A stretch of 64,000 nt of DNA from Beverwykella pulmonaria. Its lineage: Eukaryota > Ascomycota > Dothideomycetes > Pleosporales > Melanommataceae. The DNA lies in NCBI GenBank assembly GCA_001599595.1, contig BCHH01000001.1:1143935-1207934 (forward strand), given 5' to 3'. The number at the start of each line of letters is the position of its first letter. The first letter of the stretch is position 1. Position numbers and translations under genes: made by a program. Shown piece after piece: positions 11,755 through 22,062 of this stretch. Below the pieces are notes generated by a model. It was not told where the DNA came from. It ran no database searches and worked only from the letters and a program-made list of their open reading frames with translations.

Positions 11755-12310
11755 CCCAGTGTTGTGGCTGCAGGCACTGCTAAATCATGAACTGTTACGA
11801 GAGGAGAGACGAGCGATTGCGACAGTGTTGAAGTGTGAGTGACATTTGAGAGTGGCGGCGGTGGTGCAGGAAGAAAGACGCTGTCTGTCGCGTGCGGGTC
11901 AGATCCGGGGTCCAATGCCATGACGTTGGTTGCCGAGGATCATCTGGAATTGTTTCCGGCACCGGCGTCTTGGCGCCGATGGAAAGCGTTCAGTTCATTA
12001 CTCAGCAAACAGTACACAAACTCAACACCAACACGCAACTATCGTGAGACTCGCACAAATGTCTGGCTACGGCCTTAATCAACTACAAGAGTTTGAGTCT
12101 CTTGAAAGCAGCCAGTATACGGCGTAGATTTCGCCCAAGTTGGTACGGTATCTGTTTTCTTGCCTTATCGGCAAGCTCTCCTGCCGCTTCTATTTTCTCA
12201 GTCACTTCGTATTAAACTGCCTGTCTGGCTGCCATCGAGCCGGTTCTGGCCTGTTTCCAAGAGGATTGATTGGGGTCTGCTAAGCTCTATTGTATCTGCT
12301 AGGAGGTATT
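11755..12310. promoter_or_regulatory. Divergent region leu5 / METTL4-like gene
   Basis: About 556 bp between the two start codons must hold both promoters. No regulatory motif was identified with confidence. Confidence 0.4.
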
Positions 12311-13672
12311 ATGCGGACTTCGATCCTATATCAGAACCCTGGGCGGGATATCACTCTCATTGACATTCCTACGTCAATTGCAGTAGCCCAGGGCGTTAAA
12401 AATGATAATATCCTACTCTCGATGGCGCCGCTAGAGGAGCCGTTTGTATTGCAGCAGTACGAGCCGAAGAAGGGGAAGTCTAAGCAGAAACATGCAGAGT
12501 TTGCTTGCGTCGACAAGCACCTGGAATATAAGGCTGCAATCGAGAAAGCGCTAGCCACAATCCAGGTCCCGGGGGCCTGGTGCGCACCGCGAAGACTAAT
12601 TACCCAAGTACCAAAATCTAAGGTGTCCGACATGAAGATTGACGATCCAGAAAAGGAGCTGGAAATACGATTGCGAGAATGGAGTTCCTTGGCCGAAAGC
12701 AAGGGAGATGACGCGTTCAACTTCCAGAAAATGATGGCATCTATCAGTGCAGGTGCAGGAGATGCAACCTCAGCTGAGGCGGTTGCACACAAGTGGTATA
12801 TGTCGTACGGCCCAAGCACAGGGGAAATCACGGATCGATCACAAGAACTCGAGGTGGGCCTCAAGGAACCCTGGACAGCATGTTTTCACAATGGGGAGAG
12901 CCGTGCAGTTGACCTTACCGTATCCGACAACATATCAGAAACGGCTCATGAATACCGTTTCAAGATCCCACCTCTGTCAACACTATTCTTGAGTGACTCG
13001 ACGCACTCGGATGTCTTCCGCGCGTCGTTCCGCGAGTTAACGGAAGAGTATACTCTCCCTCGACACTTTGACCTCATCCTTCTAGACCCGCCATGGCCAA
13101 GTGGATCAGCCAAGCGCAAAGGCGCGTACGAGCAAGTCGGAGGCATGCCGTACATGATGAAGATGCTCTCAAAAATGGACATTGACAACTACGTTGAACA
13201 AAACGCTCTCGTTGGAATCTGGATCACGAACAAGGAATCTCTGCGAAGTCACGTGCTCGGCCCGGGTGGGCTATTCGAGAAGTGGAATGTAGGCCTCATC
13301 GAAGAATGGATATGGATCAAAACTACGACCAAAGGGGAGCCCATGTTCAGCCTCGATAGCCTCTGGAGGAAGCCCTATGAGATTCTCCTCCTTGGTAGAG
13401 CAGCACCGAACTCTTGGACGACTATGGCAGCAGCACCCGAGATCCAAAAGCGAGTAATCGCAGCCGTGCCGGACGTACACTCCCGCAAGCCCTGCCTCAA
13501 AGAGCTTCTCGAGCCCTATATGCCAGATCCCGACGACTATAGCGCACTCGAGATCTTCTCTCGGCATCTAGTTGCGGGCTGGACGTCCTGGGGCAACGAG
13601 GTCATCAAGTTCAACTGGGAGAAATATTGGGTGTCAGGCTCCGAAGTCTCAGACTCAGGCGCTCCGATATGA
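12311..13672 (+). CDS. METTL4-like MT-A70 family adenine methyltransferase
   Basis: S-adenosylmethionine-dependent N6-adenine methyltransferase of the MT-A70 family. A single uninterrupted exon of 453 residues is read from the ATG at 12311; the frame is open a little further upstream but only through a TTG. The catalytic motif DPPW is at residues 259-262 inside FDLILLDPPWPSGSAKRKGAY, which matches the METTL4 branch (DPPW, then a Ser and a basic-aromatic segment) rather than METTL3 or METTL14. Downstream conserved blocks are ALVGIWITNKES, EEWIWIKTT and LWRKPYEILLLGR. The first 250 residues are not recognisable. METTL4 relatives modify DNA 6mA or snRNA m6Am in animals; the target here is unknown. 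Confidence 0.9.
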   Translation: MRTSILYQNPGRDITLIDIPTSIAVAQGVKNDNILLSMAPLEEPFVLQQYEPKKGKSKQKHAEFACVDKHLEYKAAIEKALATIQVPGAWCAPRRLITQVPKSKVSDMKIDDPEKELEIRLREWSSLAESKGDDAFNFQKMMASISAGAGDATSAEAVAHKWYMSYGPSTGEITDRSQELEVGLKEPWTACFHNGESRAVDLTVSDNISETAHEYRFKIPPLSTLFLSDSTHSDVFRASFRELTEEYTLPRHFDLILLDPPWPSGSAKRKGAYEQVGGMPYMMKMLSKMDIDNYVEQNALVGIWITNKESLRSHVLGPGGLFEKWNVGLIEEWIWIKTTTKGEPMFSLDSLWRKPYEILLLGRAAPNSWTTMAAAPEIQKRVIAAVPDVHSRKPCLKELLEPYMPDPDDYSALEIFSRHLVAGWTSWGNEVIKFNWEKYWVSGSEVSDSGAPI

Positions 13673-15286
13673 AAGTCCGACACCTGACTATGTCCGCCAT
13701 TGCAAACACCTCTTGGCAGATTACGGTGGGGGCTTTGCAGTGTTCGATCGGTCCTTTTGGCCGCTGGTCAGATCGCGTTGTCGGGCAAGTAGATCCGAGC
13801 TAGGCCGGAAACATATCCACAGCGACAACCAACTTCACGAACTGTTTTGAAGAAGACTCCATGAACATGAAGCGACAACAACCCGTGTTTTCCCATAGCC
13901 GAGTCTTACCAAGGTGCCTCGGATCTCCCATGCAGGGTCGAGCGGCTCAAGTGCCGACTCCACTTTTCTTTTTGGCAGGAGTGGGGAGTGGGGGATCATG
14001 GGAATCGTTGGGCGAAGCGAGAGTATCGTGAACGTGGGGTAATAATGGGCTGGGCGGTGCATGTGCCGAATACACCAAATTATGGCAGCACGGCGAGTAA
14101 ACCTCGGGAGTTCATGTTTACCTCTCTTGTCGCTGTTGCCGCTGGCATGGGGAAGATGTGAAGATGGATGGATAGAACTCTTACCACATGACAATAGCAC
14201 CCCGTAGAATAATCGGCGCACTCCGCTCTTGTGACTGTACCCTACCCGCGCGGGCGTGGCGGGCATGACGGGCATCAACCTCGGGGTTGCGGCGGCCGCG
14301 GTTGACGCTGTGTGGGTGAGTTGTCGGTGTCGGCAATCAACCTTCGATGCGCCTCATCTCGACAATCGCCGACACCTCTTGCATTTGCATCGCCGTCCTC
14401 CGTTGACAGCTCACAGCGGACAACAAACACATACTCACAAGCCTTTTGTTACACAGACTCGCTGTCGTTGATGCCTCACCCACACCATTTCGGTATTCAA
14501 CGGGAGCCGTCACCAATGTTGGTGTGTTGTACAGCATCAGCGTCTGTAGACGTGCTCCCTCTCCGCATCCGCCACCCGTTCACTAAAAATGACAGCGCAG
14601 GCAGACAGCTCATCACTTGCTCACCGCTGCAGTCTTATTCGCAACTCACTCAGTCACAGATGGACAGGATTGTATGACTGTTTCTGACAACTGTGTTACC
14701 TTACCGGAAATCAAGTTATGCGCAGATTGCCCATCCAAACGTCTGTCTGACTACGGTCTCACACCCTGCTCGCTCGTCGACTGCCTGATACGGAATAGAA
14801 TAGACAGCGCAGCGTTGATCACTGGCGGAGAGCCCTCAGCGCTGTAGTCACGAGGTTGCAGTCCGGAATGCAACGTGCAAATAGGATTGTCGAAATGGAG
14901 ATGTATGACTTGACAGGTGTCAGGTCGGCTATCCATCTCCATCTAGTGCCTTGCCTTGCTGTGAGCCTGCAGAGCGACCGAAGTCCGGAGGCGTTGGTTT
15001 CTGGTTTCCTTGATCTGGAATGTGGGATCCGCGCCGTAACCGCACGGAGAGGAGCGGTCCGCTAGCCAGGGTGCAGGTGCATTGCGGATGCGCCTCTCGA
15101 GGAGTCGAGACGATCCTGATTGTGATCCTGCTGATCCTGATTCTGTTGTTTTCTTATCTAGCGGGGTAACTGCCGCCGAGGAGCAACGTCACGTAGTCAG
15201 CGATCTAGGTCTGGAGTTTTGAGTTTGTCCACGGCGAATGTCGCTCATGGAGATCTAGAGCTGGGTCTGGGCGAGGAGATGGACAG

Positions 15287-15985
15287 ATGTGCTTCAGGGA
15301 GTGTGAGCACGACATCTTCCAGATCCAAGTCCTAGTGTGGAAAGAAAAAAGAAAAAAAATATACAGAAAAGGCCGCGCTTTTTACCCACAGGCAAAATTC
15401 CGGCACTGCAGCGTTCTCTCCACTCTGGAAGTGGAGTGGAGAGCTCGGCTTAAGAAACGAAACATGGTCCCCTTTTTAGCCACAGACGTAGGAGGCCGAG
15501 AAGAGGCAGTTTTTCCTCGTCGGAAACAGACCCTGCGAGGCTACTTGATTCATGGAATTTTGAAAGCAGGTTGCGTTAATTTGGTTGCAGATTTTTTTTG
15601 GCCAAAGAAAATCTTCCGGTGCTACTGGAGAAATTTCGCAGCTGGCGGGACTGATTTCCACGTGCAGAAAGCACTCAAACCTCGTGCTGGAGACAATTGC
15701 GCGGCAATAACCGCTTCAATCAGCTTCCAAAATAGGAAAATCAGCGGAGCTTCGATCCTCCTGCAAATGGAAAACCTTCTTCGCCGCAGAATGCCTTCAG
15801 GAGACAGCGGCAACGTGCACAACCGTCAAATGAGCCATGTGGGCCAGGGATGTAAGATTGAATACTCCGCGGAGACCATGTCGCCGCAAACCTTCTTCAT
15901 CTTTGAGGGTATGGTGCCAAACCTTCTCGAGTCGGATATTCATGGGGCGCGCTGGGGCAATACGCGCGGCTCCTTTACACAATAG
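15287..15985 (+). CDS. Doubtful orphan open frame, 232 residues
   Basis: Open from an ATG to a TAG with no intron. The product is basic, rich in Lys, Arg and Phe, with no signal peptide, membrane segment or family motif that can be recognised. It lies alone in a long gene-poor stretch. Length alone is weak support, because such a frame can arise by chance in several kilobases of noncoding DNA. Listed so the reader knows it exists; expression or conservation would be needed to accept it. Confidence 0.15.
   Translation: MCFRECEHDIFQIQVLVWKEKRKKIYRKGRAFYPQAKFRHCSVLSTLEVEWRARLKKRNMVPFLATDVGGREEAVFPRRKQTLRGYLIHGILKAGCVNLVADFFWPKKIFRCYWRNFAAGGTDFHVQKALKPRAGDNCAAITASISFQNRKISGASILLQMENLLRRRMPSGDSGNVHNRQMSHVGQGCKIEYSAETMSPQTFFIFEGMVPNLLESDIHGARWGNTRGSFTQ
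15416..15443. repeat. Perfect inverted repeat (hairpin)
   Basis: The 10-bp arm at 15416-15425 (ctctccactc) is exactly complementary to 15434-15443 (gagtggagag) with an 8-nt loop. It lies in the long region without recognised genes, inside the doubtful frame at 15287-15985. Function is unknown. Confidence 0.8.
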
Positions 15986-18176
15986 GCTGTTCAGCGTTCT
16001 TCGTGTCTTCTATGGGGCTGACATTGGGAACGGGGCCATGAACTCTATTGCGTGTCATATGGATAGAGGAAGGATCCGCCCATCCCCAGGTTTTTCGGTC
16101 CGCGAAGCAGAACGTGGCAGACGGAAACGGACAACGTGGATTTGTATTTGGGCTGGATTTAGAAACCTGGAGAGGCGGTGTTGGGGACTTTTGATGAATA
16201 TGTATGCGGGTTACTGCCCGAAATTGAAGAGCGGTTGATGCGAGTGAGCGGGTGGCTCATCTCATCCGCTGACTGCAGATGAGATACAAATGGGTTTGCA
16301 TGCCAAAGTACCCGGACATTACCAGTATCTAGTCAGCCCTATGGACCTTGAGGTTGAGTGACGCAGGGCTTCCAAATCGTGGCATCTCCATGGTTTTGAT
16401 TATGGGGGCACGGAAGTTACAAGGCTGTTTGGAATGGAGCTGCGGGGACCAGGCTGACTCCATCTTACCGATTCTCTGTTGCGGATGTCCGAGGGTGACG
16501 CTGTTGGTGTTGTCTGCGTGCGAGCGGATGAGCCTTCTGCCAGCGACCGGTTCTTGCGCGCAAAAGCGCTCCTGACTGGGAGCTAGAATATGTTACGGGG
16601 ACGACTTCAACGTGCTGGACCCTGGGATCGCCGTGTCGAAGCGCATGTGATGCGCCAATGAGGACTAATGTACCCCAGATTCTTCCGGCTAAACCTCGAC
16701 ACGGGGCACGACACTCGGACTGCCCAGTGCCAATGGTTGATTCATTCCTCGACCGCTTCACGAGAGTCTGCGTTTCGTTTCACTTCGGTTTTTGCTGCCC
16801 AGTGCCCTGTCCGCCTCGCGTTGCCACCCTCACATGCAAGAACAAGTGGCCAGCGTGGCCCTGCAGACAGCAGGCAGCTATGATTCACTCGAAGCTGAAA
16901 GTGAAGTTGAAATCGAGGCCGCAAAGCGACTGCCGCGACCCTGTGACATGTGCCAGCAGATCAAGATTCCAGGCTGAAGAATCTCATGGCGGAGCTGCGG
17001 AAGGCGCGTCCGGCTGCTCCTTCAGGAAGTCCAAACGCGAAGGCAAACGGCCGGCAAAAGACGCGGCTGCGGGATGGCGAGGGAGCAAACACCGATTTCT
17101 ACCCAACTGATCGCCAGGCTAGACGGAGAAGGAAGCTTGGTGGAACGAACCCCGGGTGGGCGCCGCATCCTGAATCAGGCATGCCTCCCCCATTTTCCCG
17201 TTCTACCTCGTGGGGGCAAGGTCAGCACCGATGCGCTTTGAGGATTCGTGTGCTTTTCCTAGCTTTTTCCCCAGGGGCAGCGTGCAAGAGTCGCGATGCT
17301 ACCTCGCTGGTCTCAAGCGCGCCTCCACCGGCCGCATTCGGCCAGATGCTCGACGAGGCTCTTCTCAGCATGACAGATGGGCGGGATGCGACGAGTCGCC
17401 GCCATGGACCAGGCTGAGATACCTCGCATTCGCATGGGGAAGAGGAAGAGCGGTCTCGAGTTCCGAGGGCCGGGGCGGGGGGAGGCGCGGAGTGTGGGCG
17501 ACATGGGCAGCAGCCCACGGACGCTGACCGCTCTTCCATCTTCCGCGCGCACCCAATTACATATTGCCCCTTCGTCGAGGCGGTGACTCACCGTAAGTCT
17601 ATATTCACCGTGTTGCGCTGTCAGAGGCGTATCACAGCCGTCCAGCGAACACTTATTTGCAAGCGTTTCATGCAGCGAGGCGTGGCGTTTGACTCTGTTC
17701 TTCTGTCACTCTGCGACCCGTCGATAAAGCCGCGAGCCCTCCCGTCGCGTATCCTGCCCATCCCCACGCGCCCCATCACCACAAGCCCAGACCATATGAC
17801 AGTCCTTGTTCGAGACGCAACCTCCACGACGACCACATATTCCTTCTGACTCGCCCTCCTGATCCACATCCCTATTTCCTGGCACGCTCATATATATCTG
17901 CCATCATCCCTCATCATCCTTCTACTTAACTTTGATCCACCATTTCCCCACTGTTCCCGGTTTTCGCTGCCGCCTGCACCTTGACCTCGGAGCCGGTCCG
18001 ACTGCCACAGCGTCATCGACCCAAGAATCTACCACCACCTCGGCCTACCCACACCCGCAAGCACGAAAGTAGGACGCGTTTGCGAGTTTACTTAATTCGC
18101 CCGGATACGCCCCTACGCCTGCAAACAAGACTACACATATACACAACCTCGCCTCGACGCGACCACATTCACCATC

Positions 18177-18608
18177 ATGCACTTCGAAACATCACCAGGC
18201 TCGTCGCCTTCCAAGTCGATCCCCATCTCCTTCAGGACCATGTCTTCCCCATCTGGCTCCGTCTTCAGCATGTACACAAACGACAGTGCATCGTATTCGC
18301 AGAAGGGATCCACCAGCGCATGCGCCTATCCTTCCTGGCCGACTGGCAACTCGCTCGAGTATCGCAGCACACCAAGCTCCTTCATCAGCGACGAAGACCT
18401 CTTCGGTGACGACTTCGAGGACGGCTTTCTCCAAGAAGCCCCTGCGCCACCTCGACAGCCGCCCATGGCGCAGGCATTTCCCATCTTGCCGCCGCTCTAC
18501 GCCCCCGAGAAGCCCAAGAAGCAGCGCAGGCGCAGCAGTGGCCGCAAGCAGCGCAGCCCGTCCAAGCCCATGAGTGTCATCTCAGAGTCTCCCGAGGCTG
18601 TTGAGTGA
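18177..18608 (+). CDS. Small conserved filamentous-fungal protein, unknown function
   Basis: A 143-residue intronless coding region from ATG 18177. The N-terminal half is Ser/Pro-rich. The centre has an acidic segment FISDEDLFGDDFEDGF, and the C-terminal part is a basic block (KPKKQRRRSSGRKQRS) that could act as a nuclear localisation signal, followed by a Ser/Pro tail. This layout of an acidic DEDLF motif followed by a basic run resembles a small uncharacterised family of Pezizomycotina as I recall it; no function is known to me. A consensus intron follows 26 nt after the stop. It has long gene-free DNA on both sides. Confidence 0.82.
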   Translation: MHFETSPGSSPSKSIPISFRTMSSPSGSVFSMYTNDSASYSQKGSTSACAYPSWPTGNSLEYRSTPSSFISDEDLFGDDFEDGFLQEAPAPPRQPPMAQAFPILPPLYAPEKPKKQRRRSSGRKQRSPSKPMSVISESPEAVE

Positions 18609-18634
18609 ACATGCGGCATCTTTCCTGCACGATG

Positions 18635-18691
18635 GTAAGTTGATCACACACGTATCGAGTAGCAGAACAAGTTGCTAACGTTATCCTCCAG
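18635..18691 (+). other. Probable 3' UTR intron
   Basis: A textbook fungal intron of 57 nt with donor gtaagt, branch-like gctaac and acceptor ctccag. It begins 26 nt after the stop of the gene at 18177-18608. Alternatively it could splice to a further coding exon if the stop were bypassed, but no conserved downstream frame is seen. Confidence 0.6.
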
Positions 18692-21600
18692 TAGCAACAT
18701 TCATCAACAACACATTATGAACCGCGCGCATCCACCTTTAGCGCTATGACTGCGACTGCATCTCATTTTTATGGAGTTCTTCTTTTCTGCCTTGTGGCCG
18801 CCTTATTCGTCGTTTTGTGGCATGGGTGGCGCGAAGCGAGCGCGTACATCCCGTCACCCACCCACCATTTTGCACGCAAACCGAAGCACACCCCGCCCCG
18901 GAATCGGCATCCAGCCACAGAAGCAACCTCCACATTCAGTTTCAGACACACTGTACCGTGGCTCCTTGTCAACAGCGTGGGCGTCGGCTTGCTTAACCGG
19001 CAACTTGCCGTTGCATGCCTCACACCGCCCATGATCACCACATCACTTCGGCAAGCCTTACGGCTCGTCACACCTATGCTTGTCAACACATCTGTTCCAG
19101 ACTCGATGATCGTCGAGCTGATAACGGAACTGCTTCAGGCGAGCAATGAGCATGTTTGCATTTGACCAGGATAGCATGGAGGGGTAATGGGTATTTTTTT
19201 TTTCTCTGCATTTACATGGCGTTCGTTGGTTTCGGCTTTTGATACCCTCTCCGATTTACGGATGAACATGGACGGTTTTCGCATGCGAGGCTCCGTATGA
19301 GTGCCGTGGTGGCTTTTGAGGCTGCTTGTGGCTTGACACGCCTTACCTTCCCCGATACCCGTCACATTAGATACCCCAGTAGTAAATGTCAATATTTGAA
19401 CTCGTCACGTCTTGTCACTCGGTCTTAATCTCCGGTGCCGTTGAATGTGAAAAAAGGAATAAAGGTTAACTTGCTCATCACCGCCGTCACACTCGAAAGC
19501 ATTGTTGAGATGCGAGCCTGTCTCGTTCTGGCAGTGGGATATGGAGCCCGTCATGACTCTAGAGGCGCTCGTGGTGGTGATAGGTTGCCTCGCCGCCTCC
19601 CAAAACAGGCATTCAGTTGACCAGAAACCAAGTGTCCAAACCAGGAATATAAGCTGAGTCGTTAAATTAGCATTCCACATACGTATGTGCGCACGCCGCC
19701 TGCCCAATCCAACGTAACATTTCTCTATTTCGAAAAGATGACGCGTGAAGCGCTGAGCATATTCGCCCTGCCGCCAAATCATCGCATGAACAGCGTCCAA
19801 GAACAGCAGTCCCGTGATATTTGCAGTTCGTGAACCCCAACAGGTCTCCATAAATAACCTCGCAAGAGCCCGAAGCCGATTTCGGTAACCCGCGCTACCG
19901 GCGGCGGAAGCGTGTTTTTCCACCCTTCCTTTGCGCAATGCGAATTAGGGTGGCTGGAACACTTCCGGCTGCCGGTGTAGAGAGTCCTGTGTCACATTGG
20001 CTCGTATTCGTGGCCGGAAGGGATGTTGATGTCTCATGCCGAAGCGTTCTGGAAGCAGTGTTTTGAAGGGCAACTGATTCATCCCTTGCATCGAAGCAGT
20101 GTTGTGTTGTATTCACCGAGACAGAGACAGCGACGCGTGGGATGGGTGAGGGGCATGAAGGATTCAGAGAAGAGGGGCGGGCTGGGTGGGTTTGGGTGAA
20201 GCGGAGCAGGGATGCGGATACTAGTGCCGGCGCTTACAACGAGCATTGTGAACAAGTCCTGGAAATGTTTCGCTGGGGCCAAGGAAAACAAACTCTCCAG
20301 TCCATGCCTGCTCGTTGCTTGCCTTGCGACGGCTTGCATCTGGCACATTGACAGCAGTTTTGGACAGGACAGGACAGGACAAGACAGAACGATAAGATGC
20401 CCCTGCGAGATTGTTTCTTTATGCTTCATTTTGTTTCTGGCGGCAGCATGCTCTCAACCAGGGAACACAATATTTGCAATATGCGGTTGTTATCGACCAG
20501 CATATGCATATCACTCCCCGAGCTCTGAGCAGAGAGCTCCCTCGCGGATCGACGACGCTTGGACTCCTGTAGGTCACGCAGCGGGAGGGAGGGAGGACGG
20601 AGAGGCGTTGCGTGCGGCACAGCGGAATCGATCATGGACCCGGCTCCGCTCTGGTTGATGGCCGAGCATCAGATAGACACAGACACAGACCTGCGCGCAG
20701 TGGTTATGTATCTCAAACGTAGCATGCCCGCTTGTGGAACGGCGCAACCTCGTCCAGCTCCTGGGGCGAACCTGTATGCATGCATGCAAACTGCGATACA
20801 CACGCTCGGGTGTTGCGTCAAGTCGGGAGGACCGTTCAATGGATTCCCACATCATGCGAAAGCCCTGGGGAGGGCCAGTAACAAGCGGGGAGGTGACAAC
20901 TCGGCTGTAAAACACACTGGACAGCACCCTCTCAGGCACCACGATCTCTGTGCCCCGACACTGCATCCCGACCCGAGCAGAGGAGACAGGCACAACGGAG
21001 ATGCACAACGGACGTACCTGCGGGGCGTAGGTAGCCGTTCCCTCTCTCTCTCCCCCCAAACTCCACACCAGACGACGACCAACACGCCCCCACCGGAACT
21101 GCAATCACGCCTCTGTCAATGGGGGGCTCCGAATCTGATTGCTGAGAGTCATGGGCAGTCATGGTCAGGAGACTGAAGCAAAAATACATCGCGAGCAGCC
21201 CCTCTGATATAGCATCGACCAGTCTGCGATGGGTTGCACCTCTTCGTCCGGCTCCATCGCGCTGGACAGGGCCCCCCCGTTCGTGAATTTCCTGGCGCGG
21301 GCCGCTTTGCAGCGTTGATTCGATAACCATGTGAATCGGCTGCAGCCCGTCACAACCCGTGCGCCTGCGCGCACCGTAGAAACACCCAATGACCAAGCCT
21401 CGCTGGAATCTTCGCGAGAAGCACACGAGAACGCGCTCTCTCACAGGCTGCTCTGTACCCTTCTTCACCCTGCACCATCCATGAGATGCAGGCACAACGC
21501 GAAGCTCCTTGGCGGCCATCTCAACTCGCCAGCCAGCCAGCCGTTAGACCAGCCTCAATCGTCCTGGGTAACAGTGGCTCGACGACTCCGACCGTGCTGG

Positions 21601-22062
21601 TCGTCCTATTCTGAGCAATATCAATCCGTCCTGCACCTTAAGCGCCCACCCGTGATAGGCCTGAGCTGCCCACCGCTCACCTCTCTTTCTCTGCCCGCGC
21701 TTCTGCTGCTGTTTCTCCTCATTCTCGCTGCTGTTCTGCTTGTCTTGCGTCTGTCTTTCCAGCTGCACGTTGATATCTGTTGCACTTGCTCGCATCACCG
21801 CCAAGCGGGCGCATGCATACTCGTCTCTCTCCATTCGACAGCAGTCAGCCAGGGCGGGGCTAAAGTGTAGCTCTTTAGCGCGCACGTTGCAGTGAGTCTC
21901 AATTCTGCGGGCAATTTTTCAGTTTCATGTTTCTGCTCTTCTGGAAACCCCTGGCTCTTGTCCCACGCCCTTAATCGATAGCATTTCCCCCCTCGTTATG
22001 CGCCGTGCGAATTCTTTGGACTCGAGCGACTGACAGGAACCGCTTCCACAGACCTGCGCGAC
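18692..22062. other. 3.4-kb gene-poor region upstream of the WD40 gene
   Basis: No gene is recognised. Several overlapping frames of 150-205 codons on both strands (19405-19938 minus, 20559-21176 plus, 20932-21519 minus) lack motifs, and the last two overlap each other. The 3' part is pyrimidine-rich (about 21650-21770) and likely includes the 5' UTR and promoter of the large WD40 gene. A short (ggaca)4 tandem repeat lies at 20362-20381. Confidence 0.45.
20362..20381. repeat. Short tandem repeat, (ggaca)4
   Basis: Four exact copies of a 5-nt unit in noncoding DNA, a probable length-variable microsatellite. Confidence 0.8.

Larger units (their letters stand above)
13673..18176. other. 4.5-kb gene-poor region upstream of a small conserved gene
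   Basis: No recognisable gene is found in 4.5 kb. The longest frame is an ATG-initiated plus-strand frame of 232 codons at 15287-15985 with no familiar motif and no splice partner. The region also holds a perfect 10-bp hairpin (15416-15443) and a TATA-like run near 17890 followed by pyrimidine-rich DNA. It may be an extended promoter, untranslated exons or a noncoding RNA locus. Confidence 0.45.

Noticed and set aside
19405..19938. Minus-strand frame of 177 codons
   Set aside because: No motif, and no supporting splice structure; located in a long gene-poor region.
20559..21519. Overlapping plus- and minus-strand frames of about 200 codons
   Set aside because: Frames overlap each other on opposite strands and lack motifs or plausible domain structure.
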